Of a DNA stretch of 64,000 nt, positions 34,560-48,593 are shown one piece after another. Position numbers and translations under genes: made by a program. Positions within the stretch are counted from its first letter, which is position 1. Every line of letters starts with the position of its first letter. Below the pieces are notes generated by a model that was not told the DNA's origin, ran no database searches, and saw nothing but the letters and a program-made list of their open reading frames with translations. Origin of the DNA: Pterobdella sp. o SKG-2022 (lineage: Eukaryota; Annelida; Clitellata; Hirudinida; Piscicolidae); contig OZ038326.1 of the NCBI GenBank assembly GCA_964035795.1, positions 4,466,889 through 4,530,888 of the forward strand, in the 5' to 3' direction.

Positions 34560-37500
34560 TAAACGTCCATCTACCACACCCCAACTATAAATAACTACAA
34601 ATCCAACTATGGATGATAACCCACTCAAATATCCACATGAACACACAAAACTACCAATAACCACATCCACACACACACCCAACCACCAATGACCACATCC
34701 ATTAAGCACAAAACAACCACTAACCACACAAGTTATTTAATATTGTGTTGTTGGCACGTATGTTATTATAGATTTGTTTTGATGTAGGTTGAATAAGTCA
34801 ACTTGTTTTGTTGTTTGTGTCATTGTTTTTTATTGTTTTTATTATTTAATTTTTATTTTTATTGTTTTATTGTTTATTTGGTGATTTTCATTATTTTGAA
34901 TTGTTTTTGTTTCACGTTTTAAAATTTTTACCACGCATAGGCAACCTAAAGAGGTATTGAGATATAATTATTTTTATATATCATCATAATTATTTTAATA
35001 TATTTTTTTATAATTATTTCCATATGCAATCATTATCGTTTTAATATTTTCTCATAATTATTTTAATATACAATAATAAATATTTCATTATTTCAACATA
35101 TTATCGTGCATGCATTGAATTTTATAAGATATATTTTGTAATTTTTGGATAGTTTTTGTAGTTTTGGACTAAGGAAAGAATTTATTTGCCTGGCAGCATG
35201 AACATTAAGAAATTTATTTGTAAATATGATTAATTATTTTTATTACTTATTATCATTTAACTAAATATTATGATATAAATAGTTATCATTATTGTTTCTA
35301 TTTTTTTACACTTTAAATCTTTCAAAGAATATTATCAAATATATTATTATTTATATTTTACATTATTATATAATATTATACTTTTTATTATTAATAATAA
35401 TTTTAATTATGATATAACGGTGTATCCTCACACCTCGACCAACATCTAATCAACTTGTGTAATAATTTCACTTTTTTTAGGTCTTCAACGTTTCATTTTT
35501 AAAATATATCTACACTATTTCATAAATATCACATTTTCAATGATTTCATAAGATTATCACAGTAATTTCTATTGTTGATACCGTGCAAAATTACCTCGTG
35601 GAGTGTTGAAGGGGTGATTTCGCTCTTATAGCACTTAGCTGCCAAGTTGTTCTCAAAATCATTGCCTTAAATTCGAAATTATTTACTTTTTGCGCCTCTT
35701 ATATGAAATTTTTGAAGAGCATATTCGAAAGATAAGTGGAGGTGGAAATAGTAGTAGTTGTTCTTTGTTCTTTCTTGTTTATGCTACGCTGCTTCTTTGT
35801 TCATTTCCTTTGTTTTCTTCTTTCAAAAAAATTTGTTTGAACTTTTTTTCTGAGTTAAAAATATAAGACGAATTTGGTGTGGAGTTTAAGTTGTATGATG
35901 AAAATTTTTTAATTTTTCTATTAATATAACACACTTATTATCTCTCACCATGAACGGGATATAGGTATATTTATAATTTGGATAAATAGGCAATCTTTGT
36001 AGCTGCATCTTCTCACATAAGCACAACCAAAAACTATTACGAACATTTCCTTCCTAACCTCTCACCACCACTACTACTATTATTATCCACATATTTCTCT
36101 GAATTCAAGTGGTTCAATAACTATTGGCATACTTGTTGAATGCCTGAATGGCACATTAGACGCCGTATTTGCAATTAATTTAGTATTTGCTCTATCAATC
36201 ACTCTTCAAATTATTACTATTATAATTGTAAATTCTATCATTTGTTGTACCATCTTTAATTTTTTTCTCGACGGTTACTTTTATGATTGTAAATTACTGA
36301 TATTATTATTGTAAATAATGACAAAGATGATTGTTATCACAATAATATTAATAATAATGATAAAAATTATTATTATTGTTGTTATTGAATTGTTAATTGT
36401 AAATCTTTTGAGTACATGCAACATCTTAAACAAGCTTCACTAACGCAGTTTAACTTAAACATGGAATGTTATATCGTTCTGCTCTCCAATCTCTCAATCT
36501 TATTTGAACTTCTCATCAATGTTTGTCATCCCTCTAACCACAAGTTATCACTCATGTTTCCATCATAATTGCATTATCATCTCGTTACCGTCCCATCGTT
36601 GTTATGTCTTTTTCATAGCTATCATTATTACTCTATAATTGCCATCATATGTTATTCACTATTCTTTCATTATAATTGGGCTTCTCATAAGCACCACTGC
36701 ATCACATCGTCGTCATTCACTCTCAATATTTCATTATTCAAGAATCTTCAGAGGGATATTGGCGTGGAAGGTTTGATTGAATTTTTATTAGAATTTCTTT
36801 TTTTGGACTTTTAAATGTTTTCATTTTCAAATTGTTTTAATCCCAAGTTTAATGTTGTTTTCGTCTCGCTTCAAATTCTCTTTTATTGTTAACAATTTGT
36901 TTTTTCTTGTAAATATCTCCACTAAGGTGAAGAATCAAATTAAGGTTAGGACCAATCAGGTTAGAAATCGAGTGCAAGTGATTTGTGAGATGTGTTATGT
37001 CATTGTTTCATCTTTCACTTCCATATTATCGCCATTTTCTTCCCTTGTTTTCATGATTTTTTCATCGTGAATTACCCTTTTTCTCTTCACCACCCATCAC
37101 AACCCACCACTACTCTCACCATCATCATCTTTCTCAAACGCTATAGTTAGCACGTCTAAAAGTCATTTCTACATGTTTTCAACCAGCCATGAAGTTGATG
37201 ATGGTAAATCGATAGATGGTTGAAATATGATGTAGTTGCAAACAAGAGGTTATGATGAAAATATATAGTACCTCATTCGACCGTTTGCCATTCTTCATCC
37301 ATCATCCATGAGTTATTGTATGGTCGATTTCGGCTTCTAAAAATTAATTTTTACGTTTTATTTACCTCGCAATTGTTTAAAACTTTTACTGCCCATTGGA
37401 ACGCAACCAATCACCTTCTCATTCACCATTCGTTTCTCCGCCCACCATTCGTCTCTCCATCCATTTCATTTTCCCTCCATTCATCCCGTCACTCCATCTC

Positions 37501-39397
37501 ATCCATCATTAAACACATGTGATACTAACAAGAAGATCGTGTGATGACGTCACCAACTCTGCCCTTCCATCACTATTATCAGCATGCCTTACGTTTCTAT
37601 TACTTCATCGGTTGTTTTTTTTATATGACGTCACATAACTTTTTGATGGTAATTTAGTGTATGTAGATATCTATAATAACACTATATGCAAATTTATTTA
37701 ATAAAACTAGACAATATAAAACATGCTTAAGCTCAAATAATCGTATTAGCCATACCTCTCAAGCAGACGCCACTCAAATATTTAACCAATTAGTTAAACA
37801 TCCATTAACATAAAACTTCATAGCACTGATCGTTATCGTATTATTTAGTGACTCATCGCCTTGTCATCATGTGTTCCCATCCACTTCACACCCCCGTCAT
37901 TCAATGGTGTATTATTATCCGTTATTTAGATGCTTTGTTTAGCGCTAAATGTTGTGACGTGTTGAATGTTGTCTCCATATATTCCTTACGCATTTATTAT
38001 AACTGTTTCGTGGTGTACACATATTTTTAATTTTCGGTAATTTGAATGGTATTATGTTAGCTCTTCTTGAGCACTATCAGTGTTTCATCATGATATTCCA
38101 TTTGCATCGTGTTCCTGTGTATGTCACCATTTGTATATTTGTTAATAAATTCATCAATTGTATTCTCTTAAAACGCGAAGCCTCAAATGATAGCCATTAT
38201 GAGAGACGTGAAAGCATGTTTCATATGTAGATAAGGTTTTGTACGATTATATCGTTAAGGTTTTTAAGCGGTTCAAGCCATGAGTGAGATTTTTATTCGT
38301 TAAAAAAATTTTGCGTAAAAAATTTTTGTACAAGTTCGACATAATTTGTACATCTGAATTTTTGAATCTTACATGAAAACGACCACAAGGTAGTAATGAA
38401 GTTTAAAATTAAAGCTAATCATATAATGATAACGCTAAATCTAATCAGGTAATGATGACACGAAATCTAATCGGGTAATGATAATGCTGAGAGCTAAAAG
38501 GTTAATAACACTTCAAGAAGTAGTAACCAGACGGTCTAAACTCAACATTATACAAAACAAACACTACAAAATAATTTTGAGTCAATCACGCTCAGATCTG
38601 GTGTTAAGTACATGCTGACTACAAGATTTTGAAAGCTTACAATCCTTTGCAACATTACACGAAAGAATCGACACATCTCTGACCAACCTTGCATAGTTTT
38701 GAAGTTAAAAATATCATGGTTTGATAAGATATCAAAGATTTGATAAAATCAATTTTGAGTTCCTCATAGCATTAAACATTGCTTACGCAAGACCACGGAG
38801 GTATTGCCTATCATCAACCTCTTCTTTTTTTGATCAGCAGCTTTTTTCTCCTTTTAACTACCCCCTTTCTTCCCATCGCTCCACCACCATCCGTCTGCCT
38901 GTCTTCCTAACCAACACCTCGCTTCTCTTTTTTATCCAAATCCTCCTCTTTCTTCCCCCTCTTCACCATCACAGTAAAGCAGACCACCATAAATGACCTA
39001 CACATCATCACTATGATAGATCCAAACAAGGCACTAATCAATTATGTCTTCAGACGTAATAATAAAAACAATAAGCATGACCCTAAAAATAATAATAAAA
39101 ACATTCTCGCAGTATTGGTAGTCTAGTGAACACAGAGAAAAACTTATTTTTAAAAAAATAGTTTTTAAAAACGAAAGTATTAAAATTAAAAATGTCCAAG
39201 GAACTAGACAGAGGCATAACGCTTGTGACAAGGTGGAAATATTCGATTGCCATCATAGAACTGAAATGTGTCAAAGCTCAAAAACAAGATAAAAACAATC
39301 AAACAAAAAATCAAAACTATCAATAAAAACAGAAATTAAAATTAAAAAAACAAAAAATAAAAAAAAATAATAATGCAACGATAAATACAAGGAATGC
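34560..39397. other. Spacer between the zinc-finger gene and TRAPPC9
   Basis: The two genes converge here. The first kilobase is a very AT-rich probable 3' UTR and flank. Later parts contain pyrimidine-rich stretches (about 37080-37140 and 37430-37510) and two TGACGTCA sites (37545 and 37626). I searched it for ELM2/SANT-coding exons of the zinc-finger gene and saw none. Short open frames look random. Confidence 0.55.
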
Positions 39398-42300
39398 CTA
39401 GGAAGTGACCTCCACACTAAACGACCACAAAACTCGATCATCGACCGAAGAAGTTGTCACGCCGTGGTCACAGTGCATCTGGGCGCTGACTTGAACTCGC
39501 AAGTGGGTGCTGCCTGCTAACAAAGGGGTCAACTCAAGGGATGATTGCATCTCTTCATCTTTCAACAGCTAGTGGTGAGTGTGGGTGGAGATTTAATACG
39601 CACAAGTTCATGGGGAAATTTCATGAAAATGGTGATAGCAGGAAAGTTTAGTAACATAGAATATAATTTTGTTGCTATCTTTTAAAGCATATTTCAAGAG
39701 ATGAAAACTCAATATTAACACAATTTGAGCTTAAAATTGCGTTGAAAGTCCTTAAATGTTACCCCAACATCACCAACACAACACCCATTGAAACCTGCCG
39801 ATGGCGTGAAGACAGGACTCCGGCAGCCACCCAGAATGGCCCACATTGCACTTCCACCACCACATCAACCAAGTCACTTCCTGTAGCAGTCATTAACCAT
39901 TGATGTAGAATATCAATGTAAACTGACAAGTTCAATAAGAAAACTATAGAGACGCTATAATCCACTTAGTTAATTTATTGTATGATTGTAATGTAAGATT
40001 GGCAGACCGGTTGTATTGAGAAGGCGGACACGCAAAGAGATAGGTTTCAAAAGAGGGCGTGTGATTGCTGAGTCTAACACCACTCTCTCCCCATCTACCC
40101 ACATTTCTGAGGCACCATTTGTTCCAATTACATTCATATATTAATTGGATTTCGTTATTTTTATTATTATCATTAAACATAATTATGAAAATCTTAATCT
40201 TAAAAATGATGATGAGGAAGAGGATGGAAATGATGATGACGGTGATGATAAAGAAGATGATAGTAATGATAAAGATGATTATGATGATGATGATACCGCA
40301 GAGAAGGTCACGCTTGAGAAGCATCAGGTACTCATTACACTCAAAATCATCCATACGTAACCTCCCACACCTCTTTTCTTTTTCCTGTCACGTAGAAATT
40401 TTTTCTCATATCACAAAGAATTGTAGGGATCTTTTATATACTCAGCCATTACTATGACACGCTGCCAAGATACACAACTACACCACCCAGCCACCACAAC
40501 TATGCCCCTCTCCTCCCATTCACCACAACCACAACTCCACCCACCAATTTCCATAAGAACTCCACATTATCTCGCAAATATTTTTTCAATGCTTTCTTTT
40601 GACTTGCATTACTTTCGCTCTGATCACGAAACTTGGGAAGCGACATCTGCAAGCTGAGTGGGTGGTGGATGACCAATCAATGTTAAGCTATAAGCTACCA
40701 ATTCATTTGTTATTTTTATTAAAATTATTATTTTTAGTATTATTATTTTTATTTTTTTATTGATATTGTTATTCTTAATAGCTTTATTAATATTTTTTTA
40801 AAATTTTATTATTTATACTAGTTTTATTTTTTTTATTGTTTATACTCATTTTATTAATATTTACCAAGCGACTTTGAGTGGGCCAACAGAACATATGAAA
40901 TCTCCATTATCATCACCACCCTCCTCACGAGACTTGTTAGGACATTTGTACAGATTCACACATCCCTGGTGGAAGTTCTTCACTTCTGTGCTCACTATCA
41001 CCTTGTCGTAACTATCATGAAAAAATAATAATAAAAGAATAAAAATAAAGTTTAAAAATAATGATAACAAGAGAATAAGAACAATGACAATAATAATAAT
41101 GAATAAGAACATACCTAGTAGGATTGGGAAGGACATGTAGGGCATAAGCATGAATGCATGGATGCAGGCTGATGTCCAATGAGATGGTGCATCGTCTCCA
41201 TTTGGTTTCCGTGAGTGTGGTGGGAGAGGGTGTGGTGCTCGAGTTGGTTTGGGGTGTAGTGGTGGGTGTAGCTGGGTTGGTCGGTGTGATCAGGGTGGTG
41301 TTGGTTGTGGTGTTTGTTGGGGCTGATGTTGTGGAGTTAGTAGCGGTTGTTGTTGTGTTAGCTTCTTTTGTGTGGTTATTAATGGTTTCAACTTCGTTTT
41401 TCAATTCTATATTGTTATTTTTGTCATCTTCAACATTGCCTACATTACCATCCACAGTTACCACAACTTCTTCTTTGAAATTTTTCAAATCCTCATCAAC
41501 ACCATTTTTCTTAACAAGACCACCATCATCACTACCCTCACCACCACCTTCCTCACCTCTATCCTCGTCACCAACATCACCTTCACCACCATACTGTACT
41601 TGGATACTGATTTCGGCAGAATTATAATCCTTCAACACCTGATGTATTCCCTCGAATACTTTGACTCTCATTATAACCTTGTTGCAACAAGGTAGAGGCA
41701 GACAATTTGATGAAAGTTGATTGGATGAGATGGTGGTGTATGGAGGTTGATTGGGTGAGATTTGGTCGTTAGACGTCTTTTTTTCATCTTTGTTATCTTT
41801 GATTAGTTCTATTTTTAATACTTTCTCTAAAAGATCTGGGTGAGTATTATTTTATAAAAAAAAATTAAATAATTAGATGAATTTATTAAGCGCTTTTTGT
41901 TGCTTGTCAACTGGTTATCAAATATTACCATAGAAACAAGATTTAAAAAAATTAGCGTTTAATAAAAAAGAAACGGAATAAACCTGTAGTGATCTTGTTG
42001 CACGATTTGAGGAAGCGAACCTTGCTGATAGGCAGCTTGCCAATGTTATATAGATAAAAATCTTTTGTTAACCTAGACAGTTTCAATCGAAATTTATTTT
42101 CAATGCAACTCAGAACAACACGTCACCCACTTTTCACCATGGAAGAGACTGAGCTGACATTTCACTTCTTCTTCTTCATCCTCTTCCTTCTCGTTTATGG
42201 GAGATTTAGAGGGGAGAAGGGGGAGGGAGTGGAGTGAGGGAAGGGTGGTGGAGGATGGATCGGAAGTGATTCTCATTAAAGGTAGTACTGGGTTGATAAT

Positions 42301-45300
42301 GATGGTGTACTTTTCCTCAATATTATCACCACCAAGTTTGCGGTGTTGAGTGTCGATTATGTCTTCAAACTTCACACTAGTCTTCACTCCCAACACATCC
42401 ACACAATAACCTGAAGATAATAAAAACCATTAAAACAATCATTCCAGCCTATCCTCTCAGAAACATACCAACTATGTTGATTGTACCGCAGTTTGTAGGC
42501 AAGACTGAAAGTTTGGCAATGTGGTTATCCTGCATGGCGGGCAGTTCAACATCGAGAGGCTCAACAACCACACCAGCTCCTTCTATCTGCAGGCTCTGCG
42601 GTGGTGTGACGTTTGTGATGATAAGAGGTCTTGAAACTCAATAAGTTAAACATCGCTATGACATATTTCGCAAATTATTGGTATTTTACAATCTATTATG
42701 TGATAATAACAATATATTATTACATAAAGATAATAATAAGAACAATATAAATAATAATCATAACAATAAGATTAATAACAACACCTACTTATAAAAAAAA
42801 TAATGTGAAAAAACAGTCAATATAAAAAACTGAGCTTTCAAACACACAATGAGTAACAAACTTAGATGACTCACAAAAGCTTTACTGTGATATCATATCG
42901 GGTGTGCACTCCAACAGGAGTGTCGAAGAGGTTCTAAACCACGTCAGCTTCCAACCACAAAGCATTTCGAGAATTCATCCATCTTTTTTATCGCTGCTCA
43001 CCAAAAGTCACAAACAACTCGAAACTGCAACTTACGATACTCGCTTCAAAGAGTGTCGGAAGAGTCTTTGAAGCTGGCGCTCAACAACAACAACAATCAT
43101 CATCATCATTTTATTTAGAGCCCATTTTCCTCAGCAGAGGGTATAGCTTTTTTTAAAACAAGTCTTTTCCACGTAAGGCAGTCGTGTGGGTCGATTTCTA
43201 TTAAACTGAGCTTTGTCCGATCCTTTTTCAGCAACTCTTCCCATGTCATTTTTGGCCTACCGGATCTTTTAACACCAACAACCTTGAATTCTCTGACTTT
43301 TGAAAGCCAACCTGAGCTGCGCACCACATGACCAAACCCCCTCAACCTATGACAACGCAACGCCGATTCTATGTTCTGAATGCCAAGTTTTGCATGCAAT
43401 TTTTCTGCACTTATCCTGTCTTCAACCCTGGCTTTGCAAATCCATCGAATCATAGCCAAATCATTGCGCTTCAATCGGTTCAGAGAAGGTGTTGTTAGGC
43501 TCCAGGTTTCAGAAGAGTACAGCATCACAGCTCTAATGTACGTGTTGTAGATTTGACCTCTGGTTGTGAAAAGTAGATAGGGATTGGTGAGAAGTGGAAG
43601 AAGCTGACGAAACTTACCTCAAGCAGACTTGCATCTGGTGATTGAAGAAAGTTCGCAGCCTTCCCCAGCAGAAATCATGTCACCAAGATAACAGAAGTCA
43701 GTAACAACTTCCAACTTGTCATTACCAATTTGAACTTCAGTTATTTTCCTACCATCCACTGGTGGTGCAGTACCCAGAAAACGAGCACATCTGAATGATG
43801 GATCTCTCTTCAAACCACCACTTATACCACAACACTTCTTATGCACCCAACTTTTACAACCTTCACAAAAAATTGAATTACAGCCTACACCATTAAAACA
43901 AACACCACGTGGAAAGCAACCAGATTTTTTGAGCATGTTCAGGTGATTACCACATACTATAACCTTCGTTTTCACCATATTTACCCTAAGCCCTTTAACC
44001 TCTAAGCCATTTTTTCATTTTTCCAACCTAGAAACCAAACCTTTTAATGTTTCAGAAATAATTACCAAATCATCTGCGTACAGCAGTTTCCATGGAGAAC
44101 CAATCCGAAAACCCATAGAAACAGCTTCAATTACTATAATGAAAAGAAGGGGACTCAGAACTCAATCCAGATGTACGCCTAAATCCACACCAAATTCCTT
44201 GCTGCACCCATCACCAACCTTTACCATGCTTTTCACACTCACATACATAACCTGAAGCATACGCACCAACCACTCTTCAACACCAAGTTTCCGCATAGCC
44301 CACCATATTATCTTCCCAGGAACGCGATCGAATGCCTTTTCCAGGTCAACAAAGGCCAAGAAAAGTGGTTTGTTGGCAGCCATGTACTTCTCTTGCAACT
44401 GGCGTAGGATAAATATAGCGTCAGTGGTGCAACGCCCAGGCATAAAACCGCACTGCATCTCATCTATGTTTATATTTATTTTGATGAAAGCTTCCACTAC
44501 ACGTTCAACGGTTTTCATCACATGGTCCATCAGTTTCAAGTCTCTATAGTTACCTCTGACCAACGCATCACCTTTACCCTTGTACAGATTAACTATGTAA
44601 CTACATTGCCAGTCTAACGGAATGCAATTTTGAGCTATGATAGCATTGATGAGGTCCCGTATAAGCTCGATGCCTGCACCACCAGATGCTTTGCTCATTT
44701 CAGACACGACTCCAGATGGACCAGCAGCTTTTCCAGGAATCATTTTACAAACGGCTTTACGAACCATATCATTAGTGATAGAAGGACTTGGACCTTTTAC
44801 CGGCAGTACATCAGAGAGATTATTTTCATCCCATGGAAACTCATGGTTAAGTAAGCGGACATAGTATTCTCTCCATGCGGCTTTCTTTGCTGAGTCATCT
44901 AATGACAACGTGCCTGTGTCATTGAGTACTGGTTTCTCGCCTACAACATCTTGGTTATTATGCCTTATTTGCGTGGCTAGACGAAAGATATTGTTAAAAT
45001 CAGCCTTATTCTTCTGAAGATGACATTTTAAAGCCTCATTTTTGGCATGGTATACTATGCGATTAAATGCTCGTTTAGCTGAGACATAGGCATCACGACT
45101 ACCACCCGCTTTCCATGATTTGAAAAATTTTTTTTTCTCAGTCACAGCGGCGTTTATCTCACTATTCCACCACCACGACTGTTTTTTCCATGACACCTTG
45201 GAAGAGACTCCACAGACGTGTTTCGAAGTTGATAACAGGTTCTTCTTAAGAAAAAGCCAGTTGTCATTCACAGACTTTTTAGCTGGACCTTTTTGGTTAG

Positions 45301-47211
45301 CAAGTGAGGTGAACTTTGCAGAAAACTGGGCTTTCCTATCGGGATTAAGTAATTTCCAAACATTAATTCGTGGTTCAAACTGTTTCTTCACTTTTTTGAT
45401 ATGAGGAATCCGCAGTACTGCAACTACAAGTTTGTGCTGAGAAGCACACTCTTCACCAGGGATCACTTTCACATTTGTAACATATTTCAATAATCTTCTC
45501 CTGCAGAGCATATAGTCAATCTGGGTAGAGTATAAACCAGATTGATATGTTACCAAATGTTCCGACCTTTTCTTGAACCACGAATTTGCAACAACCAGAT
45601 TGTTTGCAACGGAAAATTCCAAGACCCTCTCACCATCCACATTTCTTTTCCCAAATGCTAAGCCCCCATGCACTTCTTCATAGCCAGCAGCACTTGCTCC
45701 AATGTGCCCGTTGAAATCACCGCATATCAGCACCTCTTGTGTGTCTGTGATTTTAGCTAGAGCACCTTGCAAGGAGTGGTAGAACTCGTCTTTATTACTT
45801 TCACACAAGTTTGACTGAGGAGCGTAGATGCATATAATAGCGAAGATCTTCTTACCAATAACCAGACAAACGACAATTATCCGATCAGACACCCTAGTGA
45901 CCTCATAAACATTTTCCCACCATTTTTCTGATAGCAAAATACCCACACTACCAAACTTATTTCCTAAACCAAAACCAAAATACTTATACCTCAAGTTTTT
46001 AGCATCGATTATTTTAACCAGAGTTTTCCATCTCGTTTCCTGAACGCAACAAAAATCCAACCTTCTACGAGAAAAAATTTTCCCCACCTCATCACCCTTT
46101 CCCTTAAGTGTACCAACGTTCAGAATACCGACCCGAAGTATGTTTGGACATTCGGTTGAGTTGCCACAAGGGCCCGACCCTGCTGCTCCATGTCCTCGAG
46201 CAGCCAAGCCGGAGACGTCACTGTCCACCGCCTATAGGTGAATTTTGTATTGTCTTCATGTTTTGTTTGGCTAGTTTTTTAGCGGCAAGATGCCCTTCTT
46301 TGCACCAACACTCATGGCAGTCCAAGACCTCCACCATTCCTTAATAACTTGGGCTACATGCCTCACCGTTGGTACCTTAGTGAGAGTACTCTTCCGCTGA
46401 ACCACTGCTTTGCACCATGGAAGTCAAGATATGTAGACACCAGTTGCAGAAGCTGCTGTCACCCAGGTTGCGACAGAAAAAACAACTGCTTGCCGTAGAC
46501 TATCCACAGACGCAGAGGCAGAAGTTTTCACCACTGCCCCATGTTAGCCGGGTCGCAGCCTTTCACTGCCAGTGTCAAACCAGTCCGCCTTGGGAGGCCC
46601 TACCAGGAACACGAGTTCCCGACGGCATAGCTTTGACACGAACCCATTACCATCACCCACCGCGAGGAGGTCAGGGTTGGACTTTAATATGGTTACAAGT
46701 TTTTGAGCCGAGTAAACGATACAATAATGAAGTGAAGAAATAAAAAATATATAACACAAGAATAACAATAATAGTAAATAAAAATACCAATAAATGAAAA
46801 TAATCTCAAAATATAATAATTACTATTAAATGAAATAATAAAAATAATATATAAAAATAAGAAAAGTTTTCTTACGAGTTTTTCAAGTGATAGGCTGATA
46901 GAAAGAGGATTGTGCAGAGTAAGTTCAACATATCCCATATCTCCCTTCACCCACTCTATCTCTCCATTCCCTGTTGTGTGTGTGTGTGTGTGTGTGTGCA
47001 CCCGCCCCATGGTGGACAAATGCAGAAACAGTGGACAAACGCACTAAGTGTGTGTAAACACAAACGTGTTTATTTTAACTCACACACAAATACATTGAAA
47101 CCAAAACAACATTCACAATTAATACTGCATCACCTGCTCTAGCGTGATGTTTGAGTGGGATGAAGGGACTGTAGATAAATGGGTGTGTCTTGGCGTGCTT
47201 CGAGTGGGATG

Positions 47212-47283
<72 letters not shown>

Positions 47284-48551
47284 TGGTGAATTCACGAAAA
47301 AATAAATAGACCGATAGTTGGGTAGATGGATTGATAGTTAAATAAGTAGGTAGATTGGTAATTAGATAGAAAGATAAACAGAGATATATAGTAAAATAAA
47401 CAGATAGATAGATAAAAAGTGAAACTGTTACTGAAAGCACCTTGGAATGGTTGGAAGCCAAAGGCCTTAATTCTGGTGGCAGAGCACACACCTTGACGCT
47501 CCTGAGATGGTGTAGTGTGTGTTCATTTGAAGTTATATTTCGTAATACCTTGTACAGTAATATTTGAAATTTATTATCATTCAGGCTCGTTTTTATGCTA
47601 ACGGACGTAAAACGATGAAAATAAATTTTAAATGTTGTATTTCATACGTTAGACAGTGATTTAAACTTAAACAATCAAATAATAAATGTAACAGTGGAAC
47701 AGAATAAACACGTAGATCATAAACCTGGAACACACTTCTAAAAGACATCCCACACACTTAAAAACAACGCATACCTCAAAACACAATACCCACCTTAGTA
47801 GCGGAAACTTAGTGAAGACGACAGGAGCCAGCACATAGCCTTCAGGCAAGGGAAGGGGTAGAGTGGTGGATTGTATCTTGGAAGTATAAGACTGCAATAT
47901 ACCACATAGCTCTGCCCTTTGGTTATCTGTGAGATCTTCAAAGAGACTATGTAGGAAGAGGCCGATGTGTCTGATGGGGGAGGTTGTGGTCTAGTGATGG
48001 GGGGTGAGAAGGTTGTGGTTGAGTGATGATGGTGAAAAACGTAGACTTGTGATGATGAACGTTGTGGTTATCACAGTGATTATTAATTTTTTAATGTAGT
48101 TAACGCATATGATGATACCCGAAGATAAATAAAGATGTGCTCAACTTGTCTTCTAAATGTTATTATATTATTAATAGTACTTTATTACTTTTACTGGCAT
48201 CAATTGTAATGAATGATACAAAAACCCCAAAGGAATACATCAAACGCATGAAGGACACTGCTGAAATATATGAAAGAACCTTAGTGAAATATTGGGGTCA
48301 ATCTTGGTGGAAGAATACACCAATTCATGCATCACTCTCACTTTCAATGATGGCCACCCATCATTTGATGCTGTGGTGTGGTGGTGTAATAGAAGAGAGG
48401 AAGTTTTTTTGTGGATGGGTTGGTGACGTTATGGTGAGTGAGAATGTGCTTGGTGAATGGTGTTGTTGATGATGGGTGGCAAATTCGATAGATGATTTTG
48501 TTGGTGAGAATTGTTGTAATTGAGGCTGATATGATTTTTTAATAATAAAAT

Positions 48552-48593
<42 letters not shown>

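Noticed and set aside
41154..41695. Two plus-strand frames of 157 and 107 codons
   Set aside because: They are antisense to the low-complexity TRAPPC9 exon 41835-41115.
43115..46228. Alternative genetic code with TGA read as Trp
   Set aside because: Host genes in the window use TGG for Trp, one of the three TGA codons replaces Ser instead, and the element is probably just inactive.
48137..48469. Plus-strand frame of 110 codons
   Set aside because: It overlaps a TRAPPC9 exon (48370-48280) on the other strand, where the family match is clear.
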